From Flammula alnicola (Eukaryota > Basidiomycota > Agaricomycetes > Agaricales > Strophariaceae): a stretch of 64,000 bases of DNA. The translations under genes and the position numbers were made by a program. Below the pieces are notes generated by a model that was not told where the DNA came from, searched no databases, and was given only the letters and a program-made list of their open reading frames with translations. Every line of letters begins with the position of its first letter. The stretch's first letter is position 1. The stretch spans positions 62,001 to 126,000 of the forward strand of contig JADNRV010000139.1 of assembly GCA_015499995.1 (NCBI GenBank), given 5' to 3'. Below, in pieces: positions 35,898-48,124 of the stretch.

Positions 35898-37301
35898 ATG
35901 TCATGTCAAATCAGAATGAGAGATCACGGAATGCCACTTGCAGCAGGGTGGCGGCCCAAGGCACAGACTTTGATGAAAGTTTGGAGACATCGTGGGGAGA
36001 AGGATTCAAGCGCAACGGGATCCGGGGCAGGCGGTCTGGCTTAAAAGGAGGAAAGTACGGGGTTGGTTCTTCGTCGACTCATTCGTCGCCGGAAGTGTGT
36101 CAGGACCTTGGAATAAATCTCCTGCATTCTGTGATGCTGTTGACGCTCAGACATGCACTCCTGGTAAGTTCTGCCACCGCACTCTTGTATCAGTGTATTC
36201 CTGAAGTAGTATCAACAGCTTCTACTAGGTTTCTTCACGTATACGTGTCTCGGAAGCTTGATACCTCGACAAGATGGACCAACAGAGACCGTCGAGTACC
36301 TCGGATGCTTCGTGTGAGTAGGCTACGGTTCATAAACGAACGCAAAGATAACCTATGCCGCCACGCTACGACAGAGACAGCGCACCACGCACGCTCCATC
36401 ATCCCGCTGGCAGCTTCAACGACCTCTCAAGTTTCCAGTTCTGCGCGGACCTGTGCTTCAACGCTGGATATCCGCTTGCCGGAGTTGAGTACGGAAAGGA
36501 ATGCTGTAAGTCATCCCTCTGATATTTGCTTCAAGTCGCTTTATTGTCAAAACTAAGCGTTCAAATAACGTAATTACAGACTGTGGCTATGGGATCTTGT
36601 ACGGCTATGGCTCATCTGAGGCATGCAACATGCCGTGCGCTGGTAATTCAGCGAATACTTGTGGCGGCCCAGATGCTATTCAGATCTACTCGACCGGAGC
36701 GGGTCCGTATACTGTTGGGCCTGGATCCATTCTCCAGTCATATAAAGGGTGGTCTTTCACTCAGTGTTGGGAGTAAGCCACGTTCGACGGTCGTGCGTTT
36801 AATGTCGATGCTGATATTTTTGGTTTGGCAGGGACGACCTCTGGCGGTACGTTTATAATCCTCTCTATCCTCTGAACATCCATGCTAATTTTATTACCTA
36901 GTTTCAACGGACCACGTATACTCCCTCACGTTCCGGCCAATGATCCACCGGCAGAGTCTATGACAGTCGGAGAGTGTATCGACGCCTGTGCTGCCTCGCA
37001 CTATACCAGTGCTGGTTTGGAATGGGGACAGTAAGTGGATCCAATTGGAAGCACATTTTCCTTGCTTATATATTTGCACCTTGTTCAGGGAATGCTGTAA
37101 GTACTCGTCTTAAAGACTGCTCGAGTCGCGCGATTATTGACGCACGATATCAAAATTGAATCAGGGTGCGGAAATGTTACTTATCCTCCGGGAGAGTCTG
37201 TTCCAGGATTTGAGTGTCCCATGGCCTGTAATGGGGATGCTACTGAATTATGTGGTGGTTCTGACCGTATCCTTATTTATACCAACCTTCCTGGGGTATA
37301 G
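35898..37301 (+). CDS. WSC-domain protein (two WSC domains)
   Basis: Exons 35898-35978, 36031-36163, 36229-36313, 36381-36505, 36580-36772, 36832-36846, 36902-37030, 37089-37096 and 37165-37301 close in frame to 301 residues. The first WSC domain runs from VEYLGCFVAPRTL through CADLCFNAGYPLAGVEYG and ECYCGYG to NTCGGPDAIQIY. The second runs from CWEDDLWRFNGPRILPHVP through TVGECIDACAAS and ECWCGNVT to LCGGSDRILIY. WSC domains are Cys-rich modules that bind cell-wall glucans or act in wall sensors. No transmembrane helix is seen. The first exon lacks a clear signal peptide, so the true start may lie upstream or the 5' end may be rebuilt. One exon is 8 nt and another 15 nt; both are needed to keep the domain text and frame. 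Confidence 0.8.
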
Positions 37302-37734
37302 ATCATGTATGGTAGTCTGGACTTATTCTGGAAGGGAAGAAAAATGGTCGAGCTCTGGCGTAATAACTATTCCGTCAATACCGCTTACTGTAGCCATGTG
37401 CTTCTGGCCGAACGCAAGCAACCTGCAATGTGGACGATATTATGCATGCCGATGAGTATTTGGCAAGTCCAAATAACGGCAGAGGCTAAACAAGACCGAA
37501 TGCGGATTTTCGTCTTTCATCCTGGACTCCTCTGTGGTGGTCAACGGGTTACGGAGTGTCTTGACTCTCTTCCTTTCCTTTAGCTTACATGCATATCTAA
37601 CTCGCCTGCCACACATCTTACCCATATACTCAACTCGAATCCAAGGAAACCCATATATTCCAACCTACTAGATACCTGAAGACGACTAGCCTACCATCGC
37701 CTTTCCCGAATTCACCATCTTAATACCCTTCGAA
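37302..37734. other. Intergenic, promoter of the peroxidase gene
   Basis: No supported gene. Short ORFs have no family features. Confidence 0.4.
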
Positions 37735-39963
37735 ATGGCTCGATTACCTCTAGTCTTGACTCTATATCTGCTGTCTCTCGTTACCCCCTTTTCTTCTGCA
37801 TATACATGGCCGTCACCACAATACGACACTCTCGAAGGTCTTCTCTACGAAGGACGCCGGTCGGACGGATCCAGTCTCGCCTCTCTCGTCCATCCTTGTC
37901 GGAAACGCACTGGTACTCTTGCCTCGGTCGCTGCTGAGTGGCTTCGCTTTGTGAGTACTCGCACAATGGCATTCCCTGATCTATTCTGACGAATTTATTG
38001 TATTTGTATTTCATGTAGTCCTTCCACGATATGGCAACTCATAACGTCGACAATGGCAGTGGTGGCATGGATGGATCGCTTGTCTATGAACTTGACCGCG
38101 CCGAGGTGCGTTGTTATGTTCGATGTGGTGATGGGGTTCGATGTTGCAACGCGGTGTGCTGACCTCGCCCCCAGAACTTTGGTCTAGGCTTCAACCAGAC
38201 CCTAAGCGATTTCGAGGCTTTCCCCAACAAGATGGTTTCCCGTACGTCGCTTCCGAGAGTCTATCTGGTTGTCTGACTTAACATTTACCTATCCATATTC
38301 CTTTCGACGTCGTTTAGGTGCCGATGTCATGAGCATTGGCGCTATCATGGCCGTGTCGACATGCGGCGGGCCCATTATACCCTTCCGTGGTGGCCGTGTC
38401 GACGCCTGGTCGGCGGGAGCCACTGGTACACCTGAGCCGCAGCAAGACCTGCCAACCCTTACGGAAAGCTTCAGGAAGCAAGGTTTTAACCAAGCCGAGA
38501 TGATCAAGCTCGTTGCCTGCGGCCACACCATGGGTGGAGTCAGGAGTGCCGACTTTCCCCAGCTTGTTGCTCCCGACCCGAATTCAGTTAATCCGGTCAT
38601 CAAGGATTTCGATACGACCATGAACTTTGATAACGCTGTGTAATCTTTCCTCTCGTTTCTTTTCCCTCTGAAGTGACCGGCTCATTCCTTTTTCCGTAGT
38701 GTCACGGAATATCTCGCTGGCACCACGCAGAATGTGCTAGTTGTCAGTTCGAATCAGACCATGGATTCGGATCTTCGGGTCTTTCAAAGTGATAACAATA
38801 GCACCATGAAGACGTGGGTCGAGTTCTGCCCTGTCAAACCTGAACCTGCAATACTTTTACTGACGTTTGAGGTTTAGTTTGGCGGATGCATCTACCTTCC
38901 AGTCAGAATGCCAGGCTATCCTGACTCGCATGCTGAATACTGTACCCACCGGCGTGACACTAACGGACGAGATTACCCTCCTGCCTGCTAAGGTCTCTGC
39001 TGCACAGCTGACTTTCGAGAAGAACCAACTGGTCTTCAAATCAACTTTCCGCGTCCGTTAATTCTTTCTTGCATATACTGCATTGGTAACTTATATGTAC
39101 GTCTACTCCAGCTGACACAAGCAATCAACACGACAGCAAATGCAAACCGTAACGTCACCATGCTCTGGTGCGACAAATACGGCTCCAACGCAAATTGCAC
39201 TGGCAAGACAAACGCCGCTTTGTCTGTTAGCACAGTCGCGGATGACCCGAACGTTTCGCCTATTACTCTAAAGCTCGGGTATTCTTTCCTCAACTACAAC
39301 TTTGTCGTGCCTATCAGCTCCAACGCGTCCATCACCAAGTTCTGGTTCTCGGTGGACGAGAAGAACGGCAGCAAGCCCACAGTTTACGATAACGGCGGCA
39401 GCGGATACGTCATCGATCAGGACCAGGTGCTGTTCGTCCCGATGCTGAGCCACGTTGATGTGGTGCCCAACACGACCTACACCCAAACCTATACCAACCG
39501 ACAGGGACAGGCTTTCACGCGCGTCTACAATCTCGTCGCTGCCGTGCGGGATGGCACGAACCCCTCGCGGGTGTACGTCGATGCCACGGACGTGGCTGTC
39601 ACCGATTTTCCCTACGCGATCAACAACCCTGTCGACCTGACGCTGAACTCGACGATGCCCGCCGTGTCCGGGTACTCGTTCTATACCGCCCAGGTGCAGG
39701 ACAGCGGCGTGCAGCTGAGCATTGACGTGCATGCAGTGACGGCGGCGCAAACATATACGCAGACGTTCATGCAGACGCTGTTGTTGGATAATACGCCGTA
39801 TGTGCAACCGGGGGCGGTAACGACTGCCACTACTGCTGCGACGACCAAGAGTGGTGCTGGGAGGTTGTCGCGCGTGGAAGTATGGCATGCTTTGCTTGCG
39901 GCGGTTGTTGGTGCTGCTTGCCTTGGAGGTGGAGTGGGGACCTTGCTGGACTTGGCTCTGTGA
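37735..39963 (+). CDS. Secreted heme peroxidase, probably GPI-anchored
   Basis: Seven exons (37735-37950, 38019-38105, 38175-38241, 38318-38639, 38700-38813, 38878-39052, 39112-39963) join in frame to 610 residues. A signal peptide (LVLTLYLLSLVTPFSSA) is followed by a plant-type peroxidase fold. The distal Arg71 and His75 lie in RFSFHDMATHNV, and the proximal His193 lies in KLVACGHTMGGVR. GGRVDAWSAG and PEPQQDLPTLTESF are also typical. The C-terminal 280 residues are a Thr/Asn-rich domain with many N-glycosylation sequons. The protein ends in a hydrophobic tail (WHALLAAVVGAACLGGG) with no basic residues after it, as in GPI signals. It resembles ascorbate-peroxidase-like surface enzymes of mushrooms; the substrate is unknown. 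Manganese-site acidic residues could not be located by eye. Confidence 0.85.
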
Positions 39964-41134
39964 TTGGACTGTCTGGAATTCAATTGGATCATAGATCGTT
40001 GCACCTTGGTGTTGCAGCATTACCCCCCGAAAACATGGACTGGAAAATTGACTGTTATTATCATTCATTCGTTGAATAGTTCGTATCTATTATACTTACC
40101 TGTGGACGTTTGACTACTGCTTTATTTAGTGGTAGGGAAGTTAGGCTCGGGGTGGAGTATCTTACAACTTGCATGCAGTACTATAGCGAACGCGGAAAGT
40201 AATGTATGTAATGAAATAAAATGCAATAAGGAATGCTGCAGAACTCGGCGCCTCCCAGTCTGCCACTCGAGTCGGAAAACCTTATACTTACATAAGCACG
40301 GTCGACTCGGAATATGGGCGCTTAACTTGCGCTCAACTCCTATCCACAGTTCAACATTCCTTGCTTGCCCAAATTCCTCCAGCTTTATGTCCGCGGATAA
40401 TTTACGATGGTTTCTCGTGGACAATATCGACGCCAATATACACTATCTGGGATCTTGGTTCAAAGACAAGGGCGTCCGTGATTCCGATCATCCAAATACT
40501 ACTAGACCCACTTTCAACAAGTGACTCTTCATGAGACAACGTCTAAAGCCAGCTTCTCATATTCTTCAATGGCGAGCTTTTTGCAAATCTACTACGGTAT
40601 AGGTTGACCAACTTGGAAAATGATTTGCTACAGGCTCAAAGGTCCGAGTGTTGGGGACAACAAATTTCTCTGATGATGCCAATGGGCAATTGGTAAATCC
40701 ATGGCAGTGCTACGTCGACAATGTCAACATCAGCATGAACAACCAGGTCGCCCAGAACACAACGATGGACATCGAAGTGCTTTACGAGCACGATCGTCGA
40801 TGGACTGGTGGACGGTCCGCATGTAATCGCTAGTAATGTCAACCAAACTTCAGTTCAGACACGAACGTTTTCGTTCGATCGCCTACGTATACAACACGTC
40901 GCATCTGCGAATGAGCGACGATTCTTGTTGGTTCTCTCGATTCAGATCTGCAATACGGATCGGGATGGCAGGCCGTGTTATCCAGCGCTGTAGTAGGGGT
41001 GAATACAACAGCGCATGTCACCAGAACAGCGCTCAAAGAACGGTCACACCTCTACCCCTCGACTATCTTATTGTCCAACGGCTCATCGCTGCCGTCCAAT
41101 GCCGCCACCACCTTGAAGAGGAATACAACGCATA

Positions 41135-41405
41135 CTGTCCCATTTCAATCAATTCGGCAGGCCTTGTTACGCGTTACACACCTGCCGAAATTTGGATTTC
41201 GGCACCTTGCAGAAATGACCGTTACCTCCATTTTTTTTCGGCAGGTGGGGAATTTTTTTGCGATTTTTGAGCCTTTTTGGGCCTTTTCCCCCCGATTGCT
41301 CAGATGGATTCGGCACATGGCCAGAACGACCGTTACATCCGTTACATTCCGGCGATTTGGGACTGCCCGTTACGCGTTACTGCCGAATTGATCGAAATGG
41401 GACAG
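41135..41405. mobile_element. MITE, 271 bp, TA target duplication
   Basis: About 27-bp TIRs start CTGTCCCATTTC(A/G)ATCAATT with one mismatch. TA flanks both ends (41133-41134 and 41406-41407). It contains repeated gttacgcgttac/ccgttac motifs. No coding capacity. It is inserted in the dead surface-protein gene. Confidence 0.85.
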
Positions 41406-41559
41406 TATTCCATCATTGGATGCAGTGTCGGCGGAGCAGCTATGTTATTTATCAGTTTTGCGATCATCCTTATTTATCGACGACGACGACGATTCGGATA
41501 TAGACGTCATCAAGCAGCGGTCATGGCGAGACCACCAGCCGTCGCCGTTGAGCCATTTA

Positions 41560-42264
41560 CAGTCCTTTGCATAATTTTGTGAAAGTTGAAACGTTTTTGA
41601 AATGATCACGTGCTGATGGTGCCTCAGCCAAACACCATCGGCAAGGCATCGGCAGGTACTTGGCAGATACGGGCAATCCTTGCGCGCTCGCCAGTGTGCT
41701 AAAGCCTTTTGGAGAATTTGTACGAACTTGTGCTGGCAATTGGAGTGTGGTTAGGCTGGAGTGGGTGTGTTGTTTAAATTATTGAAGCGGATGGACAGTT
41801 ATCGAGGATTTAGAATCATATTGTTCAGTAGACTGTAGGATCCACCGGTATTTGCCTGCGACGCTATGTAGGGGAAAATTTAAAAATCCCCAAGAAATCC
41901 TTTGTTCTGCGACCTTTTACCTTACAGCAGCACCATACACAAAGTGGGCAGTTCAGGTGCCAACGACCCATCAAGTGGTCCTTGATAGTTAAATCTTGAC
42001 TGTTGGAACTTGGCGCATAGCTTCATATATTAAGAATTAATAAAATAATCAAAATGCATTTTATAGCGAGGGCTTAGAGCTTGTAAGGTAGCAGAACGGG
42101 CAATGGACAGAGTAGACGGAGTGCTATAGTACAGAGGGTTGCAGATGGGAAGTGACATAACCGCCGATCGGTGCCGGCTGGTGCCGGGCATATTTGGCTG
42201 AGGCACCATCAGCACGTGATTATTTCAAAACGTTTCGACTTTCACAAAATTATGCAAAGGACTG
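41560..42264. mobile_element. MITE, 705 bp, about 75-bp TIRs, TA target duplication
   Basis: TIRs begin CAGTCCTTTGCATAATTTTG and continue for about 75 bp with few differences. TA flanks both ends (41558-41559 and 42265-42266). There is no transposase. It differs from the MITE 155 bp to the left, so two families hit the same pseudogene. Confidence 0.85.
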
Positions 42265-42376
42265 TAAGCCATCTCTATTAAGAGCTGTGTCCATTCACGA
42301 AGACTCCATCCAGTCAGGCTATGCCCCACCCTTACCCCTACATGAAGCAACCAATGGAGGTCAGAGACGACGATGA

Positions 42377-42900
42377 TCTGATCTACCAACAAAGACCGAA
42401 CAAGCGTGAGAGATGGGAACAGGTAATGGTTGTTGCTGTTGTACTCGCAGTTACCAAGACGGCTGATGCCTCATAGAGGTTCCTCCGAGGTATACTGAAG
42501 TGTAAATATAAAATTTAATCAAGAAGTGGAAGTACATATATAGCTACAAGTGGATATATACCATAATACATGCAGGACAGTCAAGTCGCAATTTTGCGGA
42601 ATTATATAACTTGGGTTTAATATATAAGCGCTCCTCACAATGTTCTCAACAGTCCAAATAAAAATACACCAGGGCCTAACCATGAGGGTCAAACGTTCAA
42701 CGTTCAACGTTCAATCAAGAAGGATCAAGGATGTTCTTTTTCTAGGTTTCTGTTTTCTCCGTAAATGATATCAGCTCTACATTGATGTTCGGCCAAGTAG
42801 TGTTGGGCTCACCTTGGCGACGCAAAGCTGCATCAGCAAACCTGGGGGATGCGGCAGAGCGCTGCCGAGCACTATATAGTGCCATAGTCTCATAGCATAG
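42377..42900. other. Intergenic, AT-rich then CATAGC-containing
   Basis: No gene supported. The last 40 bases carry CATAG/CTATG motifs that recur at 43700-43740 and 45430-45490. Confidence 0.4.
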
Positions 42901-43637
42901 CAAGGGGCTGCCAGCGGGCAAATCGGCGAAATCAACCCATCCCATGGGGTCGTAGGGTGGGAATCCCTGCCTCTGTCACACCTCAGGGTCTTGCCAGGGT
43001 CCGCTCACGTAGATGAGATAGCGCGCACTGGGAAATACAGTAGAAACTCTTCTAACCCATCCTCCGTGAATGGCCCAGGCTATGTTATGGGTTATGAGAG
43101 GCAACTTTTGGTGCAAACTGATGATCTGGTAGCAAAAAAAAAAGGGGGGATATGTGCTACTAGGGCTATGGGTTAAGAGGGTTCGACTGTACCGTACTCC
43201 AGTCCTACTTAGTACTTATCAACATTTTCGACCCCTTTTCCCCGATGGCTGTACTGCTAACATTGTAGCTGACCTCTCGCATTTCTGCCATTCCTCCTCT
43301 GGCTCCTCCTCTTTAACTTGCTCCTTCACTTTCCCCATATCTTCACTCCATATTTGTCACAGAAACTATCTGTTGGTCACTGGGGAGAGAGCCTTTGGCA
43401 TCGAGAAAAATATCTATGCTGATTATAGGGCGGTGAATGGAAAGAAGAGGAAGTAAACGGCGAGGGAAGAGGGAGAGTCGCAAACTTGAATCGCATGTTA
43501 TCTACGGAGTGATCAGTGATCGCACTGTGACTTGCCGCGGTGACATCCCTGATTGTGATGGCTGTGACATTCCACGTCATTCCTTCGACCCCATGGGAGG
43601 GGTTGATTTCGCCGATTTGCCCGCTGGCAGCCCCTTG
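42901..43637. mobile_element. hAT-like MITE, 737 bp, 8-bp target duplication
   Basis: TIRs of about 55 bp start CAAGGGGCTGCCAGCGGGCA and match almost fully in inverted orientation. The 8-bp sequence TAGCATAG lies directly outside both ends (42893-42900 and 43638-43645), the duplication length of hAT elements. No transposase is present. It shares the terminal CAAGGGGCTGC with the element at 48948-49737. Confidence 0.88.
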
Positions 43638-44079
43638 TAGCATAGGGTACCGAATCCGTAGTTTTACATAGCGTTCTCACGTTTATATATAGATGGGGCT
43701 GGGCACTATGGCGTGCTATGGATTGCTATGTAGCATTACGTCACCTCTTCACAGTAGTATGCTGGGCTTCCTCTGCAGGGCCTTTTGCACTCAATCATGG
43801 CATATTAGACTTGCAGTTCTCTAGATGATAGCTAACAGTAATAATATATTTGAACTACCGAATACATATTTAAATACTAGCCTACATAGTCAACGCGGCA
43901 GCCGGGGGTTAGTATATCAGTCAAGACCACCAGCGCGCTCATTATTGCGGCACCACTGAGCAACGCCGATACGGGGTGTGTTCGTGCGGTGTTGGTGTGT
44001 TGTTCTGGCTGCGGTGGCCGTTTAGGCGTAGATGGGTGGTGCCAGTGGTGGTTGGGTGTCGAGCGTCACACATTAGCGC

Positions 44080-44956
44080 AGAAGAGCAGAGAGAGAGGGC
44101 GAGGGAATTGCCTCGAGCCCTGCCTGCTGCTGAAAATGGGGATTGGGGGTTAGCTACATCATACAAAGTGGGTTCCCATGTACCTGGTGGCTCTCCCTCA
44201 TCACCGGGCCCTATCGCGTCGCCGCTGCACTGTTTTGGGGGTGTCGTCGCGCCGCCGTTTCGGTAGCTGGAGTGGCGGTTTTTGCATGAAAAGTGGATAT
44301 TGGGGATTAGTAGCGATGTAGGGGGTGGGTTGCCACTTACCCGGTGGCCTTCTTCCTCCTCCTAGTGCCCCTTCTACTCCGCTTAGGGTACTCGACTCAG
44401 ACGAGCCCCTGGCGCGAGCCGATGTCTGTGCGACAGGTTTTGCGTTGCCAGCGTGATTTTGCGCAGTTGCGGTAAGACCGAGGTTGATATTTGCGGGACG
44501 GAGTTGTTGCACCGCCGTCGAACGTGGGACAGGAGGCAGGGCAGGCACGAATGCAGTAGGTGGTGGAGCGAGTGGGCCTGGCATCGGCGTTGCAAGGACC
44601 GGGTGAACTTCTTGATGAGGTCTACAAATCCGTTGTTAGTAATGCTATATCGAAGAATGAAACTGGGAACGGGTTTGGGGTCACTGCATTCGGTGGCCGT
44701 GTGGCTTGCCGGTGACCCGCAGTAGCGACGACGAGCCATCGTCATTTGTCATGCTTTCTGGGGTTCCTCGTGGCTTTCGTAGGGGCGACATGGTGGGCTG
44801 GGGCCGAGGTCCACGTCCACAGTGACGGGAGGGGTTCGGCGATGGGTTGTTCAACCAGCTGCGAGAGGCAGAGGCCGTCGTCTCAAGCCCTGTTGTCTGC
44901 AAAAAGAGGCGTAGGTGGGTGAGTAGGGGCAAAAGAGAAATAGCGAAATGACGCAC
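44080..44956 (-). CDS. Uncertain multi-exon gene in a repeat-rich zone
   Basis: On the minus strand, open pieces with plausible splice borders occur: about 44900-44720 (MSPLRKPRGTPESMTNDDG), 44584-44340 (MPGPLAPPPTAFVPALPPVP, ending GGGRRPPG before gtaagt) and 44267-44200 (after ctccag). The pieces are Pro/Ala-rich and unlike any family I know. A similar PPG-gt donor context recurs at about 44185, 44335 and 44990, so exon-intron cassettes seem to be repeated. This may belong to a transposon rather than a host gene. Confidence 0.3.
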
Positions 44957-45462
44957 AACATTGAATGCTGCACGTCATTTCGTAACACACCAGGTGGTCT
45001 CCTCACCCAGGACTCCCCTTATGTCTCAATGTCGGCTAGCATCCCTTGAAAAGGGAAGGAGCTGGTAATGTTGCGTTGCCCAGTGGCGAAGTGACAGCAA
45101 GCCCGGCTCCACATCCCTCTCAGAGGGGAGGGGCACATGAGTTGAGGTGTGAATGGTGGTCTGGGGTGCTGTGGTAGAGGTGATGGTGGACGGAAGGGCG
45201 GGGCGACGACGGTGGTGAGGACCGAGGTGGTGGGAATAAGCAAGAGACATCGAAATTTCGCCCAAGTCCAAATTTACATTTATGAACATCAACCATATTA
45301 TGTAATAGGGTTCCATTAGCGTGACTTTGTCGAACGAACTTCAAGGTCTCTTATTGTAATGCTCTGTAGTCAATCTGTAGTCTATCAAAGAACTGTGTAT
45401 ATATTTCGGTAAGGGACCTAGCGCGCCAAAGTGCTATGTAGCAGCCTATCGTTACTATGGCA
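44957..45462. other. Repeat-like intergenic zone
   Basis: GC-rich, then a CTATG-rich stretch at 45430-45490 that runs into the end of the next gene. No supported gene. Confidence 0.3.
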
Positions 45463-46917
45463 CTATACGATGCTATGGCCGCAATAGGAATAGTATGACA
45501 TGCTATGGGAAAAATCACGGTTTGCTGATGTGAACCGGGTCTCATGCGGTTCAGAACTAACTGGGCTTCCATATTCACTCCCAACTTGGGCAGTTTGCTG
45601 TGGTTCAATGCCGTATGACCTGATGGAGAAAGATTTTGCGATGGAAGAACGGTATTTGGGAGCAGGAGGAATGGATTTGTGCATAGATGACCTGTATGGT
45701 TTGCCAGCGACGAGGTCGACAGAAGGTTCAGCAGCACTATTGATATTTGACAAGACTGCAATAGCCTGCGAGCGTGTTCTGCGCTGACGAAGCGCGAAAA
45801 GCGCGAAAATCACGAGAATGACGAATGCTAGACTGCCGATAACGCTTCCAATGATGACGCCCGCGTTATCCAGTCTATTGTGTCCAAGTCTCGCCGAGGC
45901 AATTGGAGCGGAAGTCGAACTAGGATCCTTTCCAAATGGCGCGACTGCAGAGGACGTGGTGGCAGAAGTACATCCAGGGACAAGATAATCGGAGACTGGA
46001 CTTCCGCAACCTGGTGGACTGGATGATGTGATGGTTGCATTTCCGATCACAATTCCACCCAAAGTCAAGGGTGTTTCTTTGAGATCTCCAAGATATGTAA
46101 CTAGAAGCTGGTGTGGGCCAGCAGGAAGTGGTGCGGTCTGAAATAAAATCTCTCGAAATTGGCTGCTGGTACTGGTGAATGGAATGGAGCCTTGCTGATC
46201 AATTTCGTAGGTCGCTTGTCCTAGAGGTAGATCTGAGTCGTTAGAAGAACAACTAAACCAAGTAACTGAAGTGCCTAGACACAAACCTAATTACTGACAA
46301 AACTCGAAGAAATTTTAGCGCAATCTACGCACCGACGAAGTCGAAATCGAGTGTTGCGTTACTTTGATGGGTCAACTTGTTAAGACTGCCCGGAGGATCT
46401 TTCAGCCATCCTTTTCCAAAGTGAAGCCGTGCATCCGTCGGATATATGAAAACGTTTGCCCCTTCCGGCGGCATTGTAGTAGATGAAAAATATTGAATGT
46501 AGTCCAGCCAGATTGAACTGCCTTGATCGGGAATAGTTGCATTCAGAGTTACGACATGAAGTCCATCTTGAAGTCCTGCCTTCTGGCAAAAGAAAGGTCC
46601 AGTCTCTGAGACGCTGTATATGTATTGCGGATGCACCACGTTGTTGTCGACGAAGCATTGGACATTTGGCGCTGCAGAATCATTCACAATTTGGCCCCCG
46701 CTGACAACAACTCTGGAGCCTAGATGTATGTCGGTAAGGATTCAGAAGACGAATAGAAAAGAGACTTACCATTGAAAGAATATGATAAAATGGCACTAGT
46801 GTTTACACTATGCACAGTGCCCTGGAAAAGTGGCATAGTATCCTGTGGCATACCTTGAGACCATGCTGGATCGTATACTATGGAGGAATCCGTATCGTCG
46901 ACGACAATCGAGGACAT
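45463..46917 (-). CDS. Surface receptor-like protein, two ectodomain repeats plus TM (paralogue A)
   Basis: Exons 46917-46770, 46719-46333 and 46274-45463 join at phase 1 twice, giving about 448 residues. Repeat 1 opens IVVDDTDSSIVYDPAWSQG; its intron falls after SYSFNG. Repeat 2 opens VFIYPTDARLHFGKGWLKD, with its intron after DFDFVG, and ends LPAGPHQLLVTYLGD. A Ser/Thr-rich stalk, one TM helix (GVIIGSVIGSLAFVILVIFA) and a basic cytoplasmic tail follow. No signal peptide is seen, as in its relatives here. The last about 15 residues (SMSYYSYCGHSIV) are encoded by CATAGC-rich sequence and do not resemble the PPQYTAV-type end of paralogue B, so the natural C-terminus may have been replaced. Ligand unknown; a galactose-binding-like sandwich is a guess. 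Confidence 0.78.
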
Positions 46918-47715
46918 TTTTTGTGAGACAAAGAATCTCTGAAGTGAGTGCAGGTACAGTGTCAGCTTCTTGCCACAAGATATAGAAAAGAAAGACAACT
47001 GGCGTTGCGAGGGGTGGGATCGATATCATCGCTGGAAGATCATACGAGATCTATTTAACAGGCGACGAACCTGTCTTTCTAAGTTCCGTGATGACCATCG
47101 ACGCAATAGATAGATAGGAAGTTCCAAGACAACAAGACACGAGGGTGTCATTTATAGCGATGCGGGTGGATATCAAGATGGAAAACGGCGAGTACTAGTT
47201 TCAGCGATCTCGAAGTAGAAGGAAAGATTATGCGCAGCTGACGAAGTGTCAGTCATAGCTGATTTCAATGCAAATATAGAATTTCGACTCAAGTGAGCAT
47301 AGCATCAACATAGCATCGTGCAGTGAGTGATTTGAAGAAACGTTTGAGGCTTGAGTTGAACTGCGCGCTAGTGCCGGTGGCTGTGTCATATCTGTCACGA
47401 CCATTGGATGGCTTCTCTGATTCTCTGCGAGCTCTCTGAAGACTTGGCAGACGTCTTTCCAGGATAATATATGGTAAAGGGGTCTATTATAACTGCGAGC
47501 AATTATTCTCTAAGGGCTGGGGGCCCGGACAAACCCAAACTTTGCGATGCAAAAGAAAGTCTCAACAATTAGTATATCTCTTCTATCTCCGTCATTTCTT
47601 GCTCAATGTCTTTCAACTTGCAGATATGAGTAGAATCAATGCTATTCTATGTATTTGTGCCAAAAGAAATGGGATTTTTTGTTGCTGAAACTCGAATGTT
47701 GATCTGACTGCGACA
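46918..47715. other. Upstream region of paralogue A, no gene
   Basis: No supported gene. Presumed promoter. Confidence 0.35.
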
Positions 47716-48124
47716 AGGACCCGGGAAGCTCCTGTTATTTGGTGTCCGCGAAATCTCCAAAATTCGGCCTCAAATCCGCACGGTTTCCGCCCTCAAATCC
47801 GCAAAAACGGACAGAGATTGTCACGTGAATGTCCAAATTTTCTCTCCTTGCGGGTGCTAAAAGCAATTTTTCTGGTCCCCAGCATTCGTGCGTAGGTAGA
47901 ATTTCCCAAAATGTTGGTCCATTTGGGTAGTACATGGGCATGAATCTGAAAAAATTTCGGCTGCCTGGAAACTTTGTCCGGCTGGCCTCAAATCCGCAAG
48001 AAAGTGGACAGAACTAGGATTTTTGGGCTGTCAAATCCGCAAAAAATGGACAGAGATTTGACGAATTTTGGGCCTCAAATCCGCAAATTCGCGGACACCA
48101 ACTGGGGGGAGCTTCCCGGGTCCT
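47716..48124. mobile_element. hAT-like MITE, 409 bp, 8-bp target duplication
   Basis: TIRs start AGGACCCGGGAAGCTCC and match with small gaps for about 40 bp. CTGCGACA lies directly outside both ends (47708-47715 and 48125-48132). Inside, the motif tcaaatccgca occurs five times in the same orientation, often followed by a cggacagag-like string. Confidence 0.88.

Larger units (their letters stand above)
40387..42376 (+). pseudogene. Decayed surface-receptor-like paralogue split by two MITEs
   Basis: The text is recognisably the same family as the genes at 45463, 52736 and 61053: WFLVDNIDANIHYLGSWF, TLHETTSKASFSYS, SKVRVLGTTNF...WQCYVDNVNI, LVDGPHVIASNVNQTS, DLQYGSGWQAVL. These blocks lie in different frames (shifts near 40510, 40795 and 40925), so the gene is dead. 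A transmembrane segment (AAMLFISFAIILIYRRRRR) survives at 41440-41500. MITEs at 41135-41405 and 41560-42264 interrupt the stalk and the cytoplasmic tail. A tail-like piece continues after the second MITE (SIHEDSIQSGYAPPLPLHE). Confidence 0.8.

Noticed and set aside
39268..40068. Long antisense ORF on the minus strand
   Set aside because: It is the shadow of the last exon of the peroxidase gene; the His/Arg-rich translation has no family character.
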